64,000 bases of DNA from Bacillota bacterium (GTDB taxonomy: Bacteria > Bacillota > DSM-12270 > Thermacetogeniales > Thermacetogeniaceae): the NCBI GenBank assembly GCA_013177945.1, contig JABLXW010000016.1:1-64000 (forward strand), read 5' to 3'. This document shows positions 1 to 8,024 of this stretch, piece by piece. The notes below the pieces were generated by a model. The model was given only the letters and a program-made list of their open reading frames with translations. It searched no databases and had not been told where the DNA came from. Every line of letters starts with the position of its first letter. The stretch's first letter is position 1. The position numbers were made by a program, and so were the translations under genes.

Positions 1-149
1 TAACCTCGAGAGATATGAGGTTGGCATCTTGCATCGTTATTATGAAAGCTAACGACTGAGGTTTGCCAGGAGCCGTGTACGTGGCCCGTACGCACGGTTC
101 TGTGAGAGGGACAGCGCTAGACTGATCACCTAGCGCTGCCCTACTCGAT
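1..149 (+). mobile_element. 3' end of a group II intron (domains V and VI)
   Basis: Bases 70-100 fold as a domain V hairpin: GAGCCGTG pairs with CACGGTTC, a two-base CG bulge lies on the 3' strand, and TACG/CGTA caps the stem. Domain VI follows: CAGCGCTAG (112-120) pairs with CTAGCGCTG (130-138), extended by GGG/CCC. The strand after it reads CCCTACTCGAT; A143 would be the branch-point A seven bases before a 3' splice site after T149, and the intron would end in the usual AT. The reverse transcriptase/maturase and the catalytic core must lie to the left of the window. The upper stem of domain V is shorter than usual (31 rather than 34 nt in total), so the copy may be degenerate. Confidence 0.75.
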
Positions 150-249
150 GGCTCTTTCGCCGCGATCGATCACCTGATTTTTCCTGTTCCCGGCGGCGGC
201 CAGGGATGGGTTAAAAGGTTTTGTGAGATTCCCCGGCCTTTTTCTCGTA

Positions 250-278
250 TTGACAGGGGTACGGGACTGTGCTAAAGT
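250..278 (+). promoter_or_regulatory. Sigma-A promoter of rpmG-secE-nusG
   Basis: TTGACA (250-255), 17-bp spacer, TAAAGT (273-278), placed 36 bp before the rpmG start. Bases 150-249 between the intron end and this promoter hold no gene I can see. Confidence 0.8.
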
Positions 279-313
279 AGACGCGGTACGTTGCAGTTCA
301 GGAGGTGGCGCCA

Positions 314-463
314 TTGCGCGTTGGGATTACGCTGGCATGTACGGAGTGCAAGAACCGTAACTATGCAACGGAAAAAAATAAGAAAAAAAATCCCGAACGT
401 CTGGAGCTGAAGAAATACTGTCCTGTTTGTAAGACACATACCCTTCACCGGGAGACGAAGTAA
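314..463 (+). CDS. rpmG: 50S ribosomal protein L33 (zinc-binding form)
   Basis: 49-residue protein of the large ribosomal subunit. Two CxxC pairs (C9/C12 and C36/C39) mark the zinc-binding form of L33. The gene starts with TTG at 314, chosen because GGAGG lies at 301-305 and the product then begins [12 protein letters not shown] as in homologues. It is the first gene after the promoter at 250-278 and sits just before secE and nusG, the usual order in Bacillota. Many Bacillota carry a second, zinc-free L33 that replaces this one under zinc starvation; none is in the window. Confidence 0.93.
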   Translation: MRVGITLACTECKNRNYATEKNKKKNPERLELKKYCPVCKTHTLHRETK

Positions 464-512
464 GGTGTTCTTTTCTGGGAAAGGGATCAATTGAGAAGGA
501 AGTGAGGGCCAG

Positions 513-968
513 ATGGGAAAGAAGGCCGGAGCGGTAAAAGCGCGGAAGGGCGGGAAGATTCGGTCTGAGGGGGCAAAGCCCGGAGCGGCAAAGGAAAAAA
601 GCGAGAATACGGGGGAAGTTGTTCCGCAGTGGAAAGCGGGTTCACTCTTGAGGCTCGTCAAGCCGCGCGGAAATCAATCCCGGGAGAAAGAAGAGAAGAA
701 AAGCGCGGTCAAAGGCAGAGAACATGCCGCGAAAGAGAGCCGGCCCCACCGGGCAAAAGATGTCAGGGAGAAGGCCAAACGGAGATTTTTCCAGGAAGCC
801 GCCCGGTTTTTCCAAAGTGCATGGGGTGAACTCAAGAAAGTACACTGGCCCAACCGTTCAGAAATTATTGTTTATACTTCGGTGGTCTTAAGCTCGGTGG
901 CTTTTGTGGCATTCCTGATCTGGATCGCGGATTCAATTCTCAGCCGGATCCTGGAATTGCTCCTGTAG
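513..968 (+). CDS. secE: Preprotein translocase subunit SecE with long basic N-terminal extension
   Basis: SecE is the small clamp subunit of the SecYEG protein-conducting channel. The conserved part is the C-terminal third: an amphipathic stretch ending in ELKKVHWPNRSE, then one membrane helix (about residues 117-145). The protein is 151 residues, while single-span SecE is usually about 60-70. The extra N-terminal 85 or so residues are rich in Lys, Arg, Glu and Gly and look disordered. The ATG at 513 follows a GAAGGAAGTGAGG region. An internal start nearer the conserved part is possible, but the reading frame stays open and no better start site stands out. The next gene is nusG, as in most bacteria. 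Confidence 0.88.
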   Translation: MGKKAGAVKARKGGKIRSEGAKPGAAKEKSENTGEVVPQWKAGSLLRLVKPRGNQSREKEEKKSAVKGREHAAKESRPHRAKDVREKAKRRFFQEAARFFQSAWGELKKVHWPNRSEIIVYTSVVLSSVAFVAFLIWIADSILSRILELLL

Positions 969-1027
969 GTTGCCCGTTTCTATCAAAACGAACCGGGGAG
1001 GTGGGGGCCGCGAGGTCCCTTGTCTTT

Positions 1028-1555
1028 ATGGAAAAGAAGTGGTTTGTAATTCACACCTATTCCGGCTATGAAAACAAGGTGAAGGCAAACCTGGAAAAGC
1101 GGGTGGCGTCCATGGGGATGCAGGACAAGATTTTCCGCGTCCTCGTGCCCATGGAGGATGAAATCGAAATCAAGGATGGAAAACGCCGCGTTTCCAAGCG
1201 AAAGGTTTTTCCCGGTTATGTTTTGGTGGAGATGATCTTGACAGACGACTCCTGGTACGTGGTTCGGAATACACCCGGTGTAACCGGTTTTGTTGGGACT
1301 GGGAACAAGCCGGTTCCCCTGCAGCCGGCCGAGGTGCGGGCGATTATGCGGCAGATGGGATTGGAGGAGGCGCGCACAAAGATCGATCTGGACCTGGGCG
1401 AAAGCGTCCGCGTGATCGCCGGGCCCTTTGAAAATTTCATCGGCACGGTGGAGGAGATTTACCCTGAAAAGAACAAACTGAAGGTGCTCGTCTCGATGTT
1501 CGGGCGGGAGACCCCGGTTGAACTGGACTTCACGCAGATTGAAAAGTTAGATTGA
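1028..1555 (+). CDS. nusG: Transcription termination/antitermination protein NusG
   Basis: NusG binds RNA polymerase and modulates pausing, Rho action and coupling to the ribosome. The 175-residue product has the N-terminal NGN domain ([15 protein letters not shown], then [11 protein letters not shown]) and a C-terminal KOW domain ([18 protein letters not shown]). I chose ATG 1028 because the family begins there; a GTG at 1001 in the same frame would add nine residues and lies directly on the GGGGAGG motif, with no spacing. The gene follows secE by 59 bp and precedes rplK. Confidence 0.95.
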   Translation: MEKKWFVIHTYSGYENKVKANLEKRVASMGMQDKIFRVLVPMEDEIEIKDGKRRVSKRKVFPGYVLVEMILTDDSWYVVRNTPGVTGFVGTGNKPVPLQPAEVRAIMRQMGLEEARTKIDLDLGESVRVIAGPFENFIGTVEEIYPEKNKLKVLVSMFGRETPVELDFTQIEKLD

Positions 1556-1587
1556 GAAATTTATTTTTAAGAAGGGAAGGACAGGAA

Positions 1588-2013
1588 ATGGCAAAAAAAG
1601 TTACTGCCGTGGTAAAGCTTCATATCCCGGCCGGTAAAGCCACCCCGGCGCCCCCGGTAGGATCAGCTTTGGGCCCGCATGGTGTCAACATTATGGCTTT
1701 CTGCAAGGAGTTCAACGAGCGTACCGCCGCCGAGGCAGGAATGATTATTCCTGTTGAGGTGACAATATACCAGGATCGTTCCTTCAGCTTTATCTGCAAG
1801 ACGCCGCCGGCTTCCATTCTTTTGAAGAAGGCGGCGGGAATTGAGTCTGGTTCCGGCGAGCCCAACCGTAAGAAGGTCGGGAAGGTAACGCGCGCCAAGG
1901 TCCGGGAAATTGCCGAACTAAAAATGCGGGATCTCAATGCAGCAGATCTCGAGGCTGCGGCAAGGATGATTGAGGGGACGGCCCGGAGCATGGGAATCGA
2001 GGTTGTCGATTAG
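1588..2013 (+). CDS. rplK: 50S ribosomal protein L11
   Basis: 141 residues, the normal length. L11 forms the GTPase-associated centre with 23S rRNA and the L10/L12 stalk. The Pro-rich N-terminal signature [19 protein letters not shown] and the C-terminal RNA-binding domain with [15 protein letters not shown] are both present. ATG 1588 is preceded by AAGGACAGGA. An in-frame ATG 36 bp upstream overlaps the nusG end and has no ribosome binding site. It is cotranscribed with rplA, 48 bp on. Confidence 0.96.
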   Translation: MAKKVTAVVKLHIPAGKATPAPPVGSALGPHGVNIMAFCKEFNERTAAEAGMIIPVEVTIYQDRSFSFICKTPPASILLKKAAGIESGSGEPNRKKVGKVTRAKVREIAELKMRDLNAADLEAAARMIEGTARSMGIEVVD

Positions 2014-2061
2014 GAGAATGTGGGAGGAGCAATCCGCGCGAACCACAAAGGAGGGGTAGTG

Positions 2062-2757
2062 ATGCCGAAGCGAGGCAAGAAGTACCGGGAAGCTTTAAAG
2101 AAGATCGAACGAGGCGTTTTATACGAACCCGAAGCAGCCCTGAGGCTGGTCAAGGAGACAGCCCTGGCCAGGTTTGACGAAACTGTAGAGGTTTCTGTGC
2201 GCCTGGGAATCGATCCCCGCCACGCTGACCAGCAGGTGAGGGGAGCGGTTGTGCTTCCCCACGGCACCGGAAAATCCCGCAAGGTGCTTGTTTTTGCGAA
2301 GGGCGAAAAGGCCGAGGAGGCTCAAGAAGCGGGAGCCGACTATGTGGGAGCAGAAGAACTGATCGAAAAAATCCAGGGCGGCTGGCTGGACTTTGAGGTT
2401 GCCGTTGCCACGCCGGACATGATGAGCAAGGTGGGAAAACTGGGGAAACTGCTCGGGCCGCGGGGGTTGATGCCCAACCCGAAGACGGGAACGGTAACCT
2501 TTGACGTGGGCCGGGCGGTGAAAGAGATTAAAGCGGGTAAAATCGAGTACCGCGCGGATAAGACGGGAATTCTGCACGTCCCGATCGGGAAGGTTTCCTT
2601 CCCGCTGGAAAACCTCCTTGAGAACTTCAGGACCTTCATGGAGGCCGTAATTAAGGCAAAGCCTGCCGCAGCCCGCGGCCAGTACCTGAAAAGCATCACC
2701 GTTTCTTCGACAATGGGCCCGGGGATTAAGATCAACCCCCAGAAAGCCGCCAGCTAA
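2062..2757 (+). CDS. rplA: 50S ribosomal protein L1
   Basis: 231 residues, full length for L1, the protein of the mobile L1 stalk that helps release deacylated tRNA. The family motif near residue 130 ([18 protein letters not shown]) is intact. ATG 2062 follows AAAGGAGGGGTAGTG, a clear ribosome binding site. In many bacteria L1 represses its own operon by binding the mRNA; I did not identify that site. A new promoter lies 13 bp after the stop. Confidence 0.96.
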   Translation: MPKRGKKYREALKKIERGVLYEPEAALRLVKETALARFDETVEVSVRLGIDPRHADQQVRGAVVLPHGTGKSRKVLVFAKGEKAEEAQEAGADYVGAEELIEKIQGGWLDFEVAVATPDMMSKVGKLGKLLGPRGLMPNPKTGTVTFDVGRAVKEIKAGKIEYRADKTGILHVPIGKVSFPLENLLENFRTFMEAVIKAKPAAARGQYLKSITVSSTMGPGIKINPQKAAS

Positions 2758-2770
2758 GTTCTAGAAAAGC

Positions 2771-2799
2771 TTGACCGAGGTTTTCTTGTTTGCTATATT
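2771..2799 (+). promoter_or_regulatory. Sigma-A promoter of rplJ-rplL
   Basis: TTGACC (2771-2776), 17-bp spacer, TATATT (2794-2799), just after the rplA stop. It separates rplKA from rplJL and places the transcript start at about 2806, right before the L10 leader. Confidence 0.75.
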
Positions 2800-2805
2800 A
2801 AATTT

Positions 2806-2917
2806 GCGCGACCGGAGACAGTAGGTGCCAAAGGGCTTAAAGGTTGCTGCCGCCTACCGAGGTCAGGGGATCAGGATGCTTTTTGCCCTCTGCTGTCTGC
2901 GGAGGGTTAACTTTTTG
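2806..2917 (+). promoter_or_regulatory. Ribosomal protein L10 leader with attenuator
   Basis: The untranslated leader carries GACAGTAGGTGCC near its 5' end and GCCTACCGAGG about 25 bases later, the pairing typical of L10 leaders. A terminator hairpin follows: CCCTCTGC (2886-2893) pairs with GCGGAGGG (2899-2906), then TTAACTTTTT. GACAGTAG (about 2816-2823) can instead pair with CTGCTGTC inside the terminator, so the two folds exclude each other. This fits attenuation in which free L10-L12 complex binds the leader. The binding step is known for the family and inferred here. Confidence 0.75.
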
Positions 2918-2931
2918 TGAGGAGGAGCAGA

Positions 2932-3462
2932 ATGCTAAAGCTCGAAGAAAAGAAGAGGGTTGTAGCAGAACTCGAAGCAAAGCTTAAGTCCTCCCGGGCA
3001 GCCATTTTCACCGATTACCGGGGCCTGAATGTGGCCGAAGCCAACCAGCTCCGAAAGTCCTTCCGGGAGGCTGGTTCCGAATTCCGCGTTGTTAAAAACA
3101 CCTTGATCAGGCTGGCGGCGCAGCAGGGCGGGATTGAAGGGATCGATCGGTTCCTGACGGGGCCCACGGCGGTTGCCTTTGATTTCCGGGACCCTGTGGT
3201 TCCTGCCAAGCTGCTGATGGATTTCACCAAAACAACCCGCAGCCTCGACATCAAGGGTGGCCTTGTTGAAGGCCGGCTCGTGGGGTTTGAGGAAATAAAA
3301 TACCTGGCCGACCTTCCCGGCCGGGAAGTTTTGATTTCGAGAGTGGTGGGAGGTTTTCTTTCACCCCTTGTGGGGCTGAGTTCGGTTTTACAGGGGCCTT
3401 TGCGGAAGCTGGTTTACGCCCTGAAGGCGGTTCAGGAACAAAAACAAAAGGCAGCCGGCTAA
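2932..3462 (+). CDS. rplJ: 50S ribosomal protein L10
   Basis: 176 residues. L10 anchors L7/L12 dimers to form the ribosomal stalk that recruits translation GTPases. The N-terminal rRNA-binding domain shows [16 protein letters not shown] and [12 protein letters not shown]; the C-terminal helix that carries L12 is at the end. ATG 2932 follows GAGGAGGA with good spacing. It is expressed from its own promoter through the attenuator leader and paired with rplL 55 bp on. Confidence 0.96.
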   Translation: MLKLEEKKRVVAELEAKLKSSRAAIFTDYRGLNVAEANQLRKSFREAGSEFRVVKNTLIRLAAQQGGIEGIDRFLTGPTAVAFDFRDPVVPAKLLMDFTKTTRSLDIKGGLVEGRLVGFEEIKYLADLPGREVLISRVVGGFLSPLVGLSSVLQGPLRKLVYALKAVQEQKQKAAG

Positions 3463-3517
3463 TTTTCCGGAAGACCTGATTAAAAAAGTTTTATTAAAAT
3501 CAGTTAGGAGGTTAACA

Positions 3518-3898
3518 ATGAGCAAGGTAGCGGAAATTATCGAAGCGGTTAAGGGAATGACGGTTCTGGAGCTTGCAGAACTGGTAAAAGCCCTGGAGGA
3601 GGAGTTTGGGGTAACCGCTGCGGCTCCGGTTGCGATGGCAGCAGGCCCTGCCCCCGCGGCTGTAGAAGCCCCGGCCGAAGAGGAGAAAACCGAATTTGAC
3701 GTTATTTTGAAAGCTGCCGGAGACAAGAAGATCAACGTAATCAAGGTGGTTCGAGAGATTACGGGGCTTGGGCTGAAAGAGGCAAAAGAGCTTGTTGACA
3801 ATGCTCCAAAGCCGGTGAAAGAGAAGATCGGCAAAGAAGAGGCAGAGGCCATCAAAGCAAAACTCCAGGAGGCCGGAGCGGAGGTTGAAGTTAAGTAG
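3518..3898 (+). CDS. rplL: 50S ribosomal protein L7/L12
   Basis: 126 residues: N-terminal dimerisation domain (to about residue 35), an Ala/Pro/Glu hinge, and the C-terminal factor-binding domain with the motif [22 protein letters not shown]7/L12 recruits EF-G, EF-Tu and other factors to the ribosome. TTAGGAGGTTAACA before the ATG is a strong ribosome binding site, in keeping with its multi-copy presence on the ribosome. A terminator lies 100 bp downstream. Confidence 0.97.
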   Translation: MSKVAEIIEAVKGMTVLELAELVKALEEEFGVTAAAPVAMAAGPAPAAVEAPAEEEKTEFDVILKAAGDKKINVIKVVREITGLGLKEAKELVDNAPKPVKEKIGKEEAEAIKAKLQEAGAEVEVK

Positions 3899-3998
3899 TC
3901 GTCCCGCCGGCAGACAGGGGCTGCAGGCCGCCTGACGGGAGAGATCTCTCTGAGGAAAAACGCTCCCCATGAAAGCGAGGGAAGAAAAGCTTCATCCG

Positions 3999-4048
3999 GT
4001 AAAGAGACTCTCTTCGGGAAGCCAGGAGGGGAGCTCTTTACATTTTTT
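3999..4048 (+). terminator. Rho-independent terminator/attenuator after rplL
   Basis: GTAAAGAG (3999-4006) pairs perfectly with CTCTTTAC (4034-4041); the interior can pair further (CTCTC with GAGGGGAG). A run of six T follows at 4043-4048. It divides rplJL from rpoBC, a position where partial termination is common in bacteria. Confidence 0.75.
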
Positions 4049-4242
4049 CAGCCATGCCCCGCGCTTTTTTCAGGGGCCGTCCGGCTCTTCCAGACCGCCT
4101 GCGTGGCGGCAATCCGCGGCCTTCCGCATCTGATTTGTGCAGCGGCTGAGTACTCACTGCGGCTTTGAAGTGGCACAAGATTTATCCGTGAGTGAGCCAT
4201 TTCCCTCTTGGTAAAATTTTAAAAATGAGTGATCGCGGAGAC

Positions 4243-4271
4243 TTGACAGGGCATTACTTTTATGCTAGCAT
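4243..4271 (+). promoter_or_regulatory. Sigma-A promoter of rpoBC
   Basis: TTGACA (4243-4248), 17-bp spacer, TAGCAT (4266-4271). The -10 is imperfect, while the -35 matches fully. The flanking sequence is noticeably AT-rich. Confidence 0.65.
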
Positions 4272-4419
4272 TATAGAATGTCCGTTGGGTCTGCTTTTGT
4301 CTTTTTCTGGCAAAGAGTGGTTTGGAATCCGGTGAGCAGGGGCATAATGTAAATATTGCAGTAGCTTGATTTTTAAAGGTGTACTGGAAAAGTTTCAGGT
4401 AAAAGTGAGGGATGGTGCC

Positions 4420-7400
4420 GTGGCTTATCCGTATCCGATTCAGGCAGGACAGCACCAGCGCTGGAATTACGGGCGCATTTCAGAAGTACTCGAAATGCCG
4501 AATTTAATTGAAATTCAGCAGCAGTCTTATGAATGGTTTTTAAAAGTCGGATTGCGTGAATTATTTCGCGATGTTTCACCGATCCAGGACTTTACAGGCA
4601 ACCTGGCTCTTGAGTTTATAGATTACACCTTGGGAGAACCAAAATACACTGTAGAGGAATGCAAGGAGCGGGATGTTACTTACGCCGCACCGCTGCGGGT
4701 AAAAGTTCGCCTGACGAACCGGGAAACCGGAGAGATTAAGGAGCAGGATGTTTTTATGGGGGACTTCCCCCTGATGACTGAAAAGGGAACCTTTATCATT
4801 AACGGAGCAGAGCGGGTCATTGTCAGCCAGCTTGTCCGGTCGCCCGGTGTTTACTACCACGCCAGCAGTGATGCGGCAGGAAAGAAGATCTATGGAGCTA
4901 CGGTGATCCCGAACTGGGGGGCCTGGCTGGAACTGGAAACAGATCCTCATGATGCCATCTACGTAAGGGTTGACCGGACCCGAAAACTTCCCGTGACCGT
5001 TCTCATCCGCGCCCTGGGCTATTCGACAAATGCAAGCATTCTCGAGCTTTATGATGACAACGAGAGCATCAAAGCAACCCTGGAGCGGGACAATACCCAG
5101 TCTTACGAAGAGGCCCTTGTGGAGATTTACAAGCGCCTGCGGCCCGGGGAGCCTCCCACGATAGACAGTGCAAGGGCGCTTCTGGAGGGTCTCTTCTTCG
5201 ACCCCCGGCGCTACGATCTGGGTTACGTGGGCCGCTACAAGTTAAATAAAAAGCTGAAGCTGGATGTCCCGAGGGAAACCAGGTGCCTGACCAGAGAGGA
5301 TATTATTAAGGTGGTCGAATATCTCCTGAAGCTCATCAAAGGGGAGGGCCAGGTGGATGACATCGACCATCTGGGAAACCGGCGCCTCCGCTCTGTAGGC
5401 GAACTCCTGCAAAACCAGTTCCGGATTGGCCTCGCCCGGATGGAAAGGGTTGTCCGGGAGCGGATGACCATTCAGGACGTTGATACGATCACACCCCAGG
5501 CCCTGATCAACATCCGGCCGGTGGTGGCAGCCATAAAAGAATTTTTCGGAAGCAGCCAGCTTTCGCAGTTTATGGACCAGACGAATCCCCTTGCAGAGTT
5601 AACCCACAAGCGCCGGCTGAGCGCCCTGGGGCCGGGTGGTTTGAGCCGGGAGCGGGCCGGTTTTGAAGTGCGGGACGTGCACCACTCCCATTACGGGAGG
5701 ATGTGTCCGATCGAAACTCCTGAAGGGCCGAACATCGGATTAATCGGATCTTTAAGCACCTACGCCCGCGTCAACGAATACGGTTTTATCGAGACCCCCT
5801 ACCGGAAGGTGGATAAAGAGCGGGGGGTTGTAACCGACGAAATCGTTTACCTTACGGCCGATGAAGAAGATGAATACATCATTGCGCAGGCCAACGCTCC
5901 CCTTGACGAAGAAGGGCGCTTTGCAACACCCCGGGTCAACGCCAGGCGCGGACATGAAATCATTGTTGTTCCCTCCTCGGAAGTTGATTACATGGACGTT
6001 TCTCCGAAACAGGTGGTGAGCGTCGCGGCGGCTTTGATTCCCTTTCTGGAGCACGATGACGCCAACCGGGCCTTGATGGGCGCCAACATGCAGCGCCAGG
6101 CGGTGCCTCTTCTCCGGACCGAGCCGCCCCTGGTGGGCACCGGAATCGAACACCGGGTGGCTCGGGACTCCGGGGTGATCATTACGGCCCATCACGACGG
6201 GATCGTTCAGAGCGTAACCGCCGACAAGATTTGCATCAGGCGTGATGATGGGATTGTAGACACCTACACCCTTACTAAGTTTGCCCGGTCGAACCAGGGG
6301 ACATGTATCAATCAAAAACCTATTGTTACCAAGGGCCAGCGCGTGTCTGCAGGGGATGTGATCGCCGACGGCCCCTGTACTTCAGGAGGGGAACTGGCCC
6401 TCGGCCGGAATGTCCTGATCGCGTTTATGCCCTGGGAAGGGTATAACTTTGAGGACGCGATCCTCATCAGCGAAAAGCTTGTCAAGGAGGACTACTTTAC
6501 TTCCATTCACATTGAAGAATACGAATGTGATGCCCGGGATACCAAGCTGGGGCCCGAGGAGATCACGCGGGACATCCCCAATGTGGGGGAGGATGTGCTC
6601 AAGGATCTGGATGAGAGGGGAATCATCCGGGTCGGGGCCGAGGTGAGGCCCGGCGATATCCTCGTGGGCAAGGTGACGCCGAAGGGTGAGACCGAGCTGA
6701 CCGCCGAGGAGCGCCTCCTCCGGGCAATTTTCGGCGAGAAGGCCCGGGAGGTCAGGGACACCTCTTTGCGGGTGCCCCACGGGGAATCGGGCCGGGTGGT
6801 TGATGTCAAGGTCTTTTCCCGGGAAAAAGGGGATGAACTTCCCCCCGGGGTGAACCAGCTGGTGCGGGTCTATGTTGCCCAGAAGAGAAAGATCTCTGTC
6901 GGAGACAAAATGGCGGGGCGGCACGGCAACAAGGGAGTCATTTCCAGAATTTTGCCGGAAGAGGACATGCCCTTTCTGCCGGACGGCACCCCGGTCGAGA
7001 TCGTCCTGAACCCGCTGGGTGTCCCCTCCCGAATGAATATCGGGCAGGTGCTGGAGTGCCACCTGGGCTGGGCAGCCCACGAACTGGGGGTTTACGTGGC
7101 CTCTCCTGTCTATGACGGGGCGCGGGAAAATGACATCTTCGAAACCTTAAAGCGCGCCGGTTTGCCTCCTAATGGCAAAACAGTGCTTTACGACGGGCGG
7201 ACGGGCGAGCCCTACGACCACGAGGTTACCGTGGGGTATCTTTACATGCTGAAGCTCGCCCATCTTGTGGATGACAAGATCCACGCCCGCTCGACGGGGC
7301 CTTATTCTCTCGTCACCCAGCAGCCCCTGGGCGGCAAGGCCCAGTTTGGAGGCCAGCGGTTTGGGGAGATGGAGGTGTGGGCGCTCGAGGCCTACGGGGC

Positions 7401-7983
7401 AGCCTATACGCTCCAGGAAATTCTCACCGTCAAGTCGGACGATGTTGTCGGCCGGGTGAAAACCTACGAGGCGATTGTAAAGGGCGAGAATGTACCGGAG
7501 CCGGGGGTGCCGGAGTCCTTTAAAGTCTTGATCAAGGAACTCCAGAGCCTCTGCCTCGACGTCCGGGTTCTTTCCGAAACGGCCGAAGAGATTGAAATCA
7601 AGGAAGATGAAGAGGATATCAGCGAAACCGCCAAGGAACTCGACCTGGATCTTGGAGAAGCAAGGGTTCCAGCAGCTGCAAAAACGGGAAAGGCTAAAAG
7701 TTTGGCTGCCCAGGAAGGAGAGCCGGATGAAGAGGAAGCCGAAGAGCCGGAAATCGAAGATGTTGCAGAAGATTTTGGGCTTTTGACCGGAAGCGGGGGA
7801 AGCTTCGGGCAGAAGTTTCTTGCCGGTGCTAAAGGGGAAGAAGACGAGTACTTTTTGGATTTCAAAGACGAAGAAGACGAAGATTTAACCCGGCAGTCCC
7901 GGCGTACCCGTGCCAAAGCGAAAGTGAGCCAGAGAAGGGGTTCCTTTTTGGACGATCTGGCAGCTGAAGAAGATGAATCGTAG
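4420..7983 (+). CDS. rpoB: DNA-directed RNA polymerase subunit beta
   Basis: Beta subunit of RNA polymerase, 1187 residues with the start used here. The fork and rifampicin region ([20 protein letters not shown]), the KYSRSNQ-like KFARSNQGT segment, the GYNFEDAI motif and [20 protein letters not shown] are intact. GTG 4420 gives the family N-terminus ([10 protein letters not shown], then [15 protein letters not shown]) and follows GAGGG; a TTG at 4366 in frame would add 18 residues. The last 130 or so residues, after [10 protein letters not shown], form an unusually long, very acidic Asp/Glu tail with a short basic patch near the end. The rifampicin-site residues look wild type. rpoC follows by 41 bp. 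Confidence 0.97.
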   Translation: MAYPYPIQAGQHQRWNYGRISEVLEMPNLIEIQQQSYEWFLKVGLRELFRDVSPIQDFTGNLALEFIDYTLGEPKYTVEECKERDVTYAAPLRVKVRLTNRETGEIKEQDVFMGDFPLMTEKGTFIINGAERVIVSQLVRSPGVYYHASSDAAGKKIYGATVIPNWGAWLELETDPHDAIYVRVDRTRKLPVTVLIRALGYSTNASILELYDDNESIKATLERDNTQSYEEALVEIYKRLRPGEPPTIDSARALLEGLFFDPRRYDLGYVGRYKLNKKLKLDVPRETRCLTREDIIKVVEYLLKLIKGEGQVDDIDHLGNRRLRSVGELLQNQFRIGLARMERVVRERMTIQDVDTITPQALINIRPVVAAIKEFFGSSQLSQFMDQTNPLAELTHKRRLSALGPGGLSRERAGFEVRDVHHSHYGRMCPIETPEGPNIGLIGSLSTYARVNEYGFIETPYRKVDKERGVVTDEIVYLTADEEDEYIIAQANAPLDEEGRFATPRVNARRGHEIIVVPSSEVDYMDVSPKQVVSVAAALIPFLEHDDANRALMGANMQRQAVPLLRTEPPLVGTGIEHRVARDSGVIITAHHDGIVQSVTADKICIRRDDGIVDTYTLTKFARSNQGTCINQKPIVTKGQRVSAGDVIADGPCTSGGELALGRNVLIAFMPWEGYNFEDAILISEKLVKEDYFTSIHIEEYECDARDTKLGPEEITRDIPNVGEDVLKDLDERGIIRVGAEVRPGDILVGKVTPKGETELTAEERLLRAIFGEKAREVRDTSLRVPHGESGRVVDVKVFSREKGDELPPGVNQLVRVYVAQKRKISVGDKMAGRHGNKGVISRILPEEDMPFLPDGTPVEIVLNPLGVPSRMNIGQVLECHLGWAAHELGVYVASPVYDGARENDIFETLKRAGLPPNGKTVLYDGRTGEPYDHEVTVGYLYMLKLAHLVDDKIHARSTGPYSLVTQQPLGGKAQFGGQRFGEMEVWALEAYGAAYTLQEILTVKSDDVVGRVKTYEAIVKGENVPEPGVPESFKVLIKELQSLCLDVRVLSETAEEIEIKEDEEDISETAKELDLDLGEARVPAAAKTGKAKSLAAQEGEPDEEEAEEPEIEDVAEDFGLLTGSGGSFGQKFLAGAKGEEDEYFLDFKDEEDEDLTRQSRRTRAKAKVSQRRGSFLDDLAAEEDES

Positions 7984-8024
7984 TTGTTCGTGCATCAACC
8001 CTGGGAAAAAGGGAGTGAGGCTCA

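Larger units (their letters stand above)
3899..4419 (+). other. 521-bp intergenic region between rplL and rpoB
   Basis: No coding region is supported here. It holds the terminator at 3999-4048, a GC-rich stretch (about 4055-4180) with no clear signal, the rpoB promoter at 4243-4271, and a leader of about 140 nt before the rpoB start. I found no known leader structure in that 140 nt. Confidence 0.6.
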
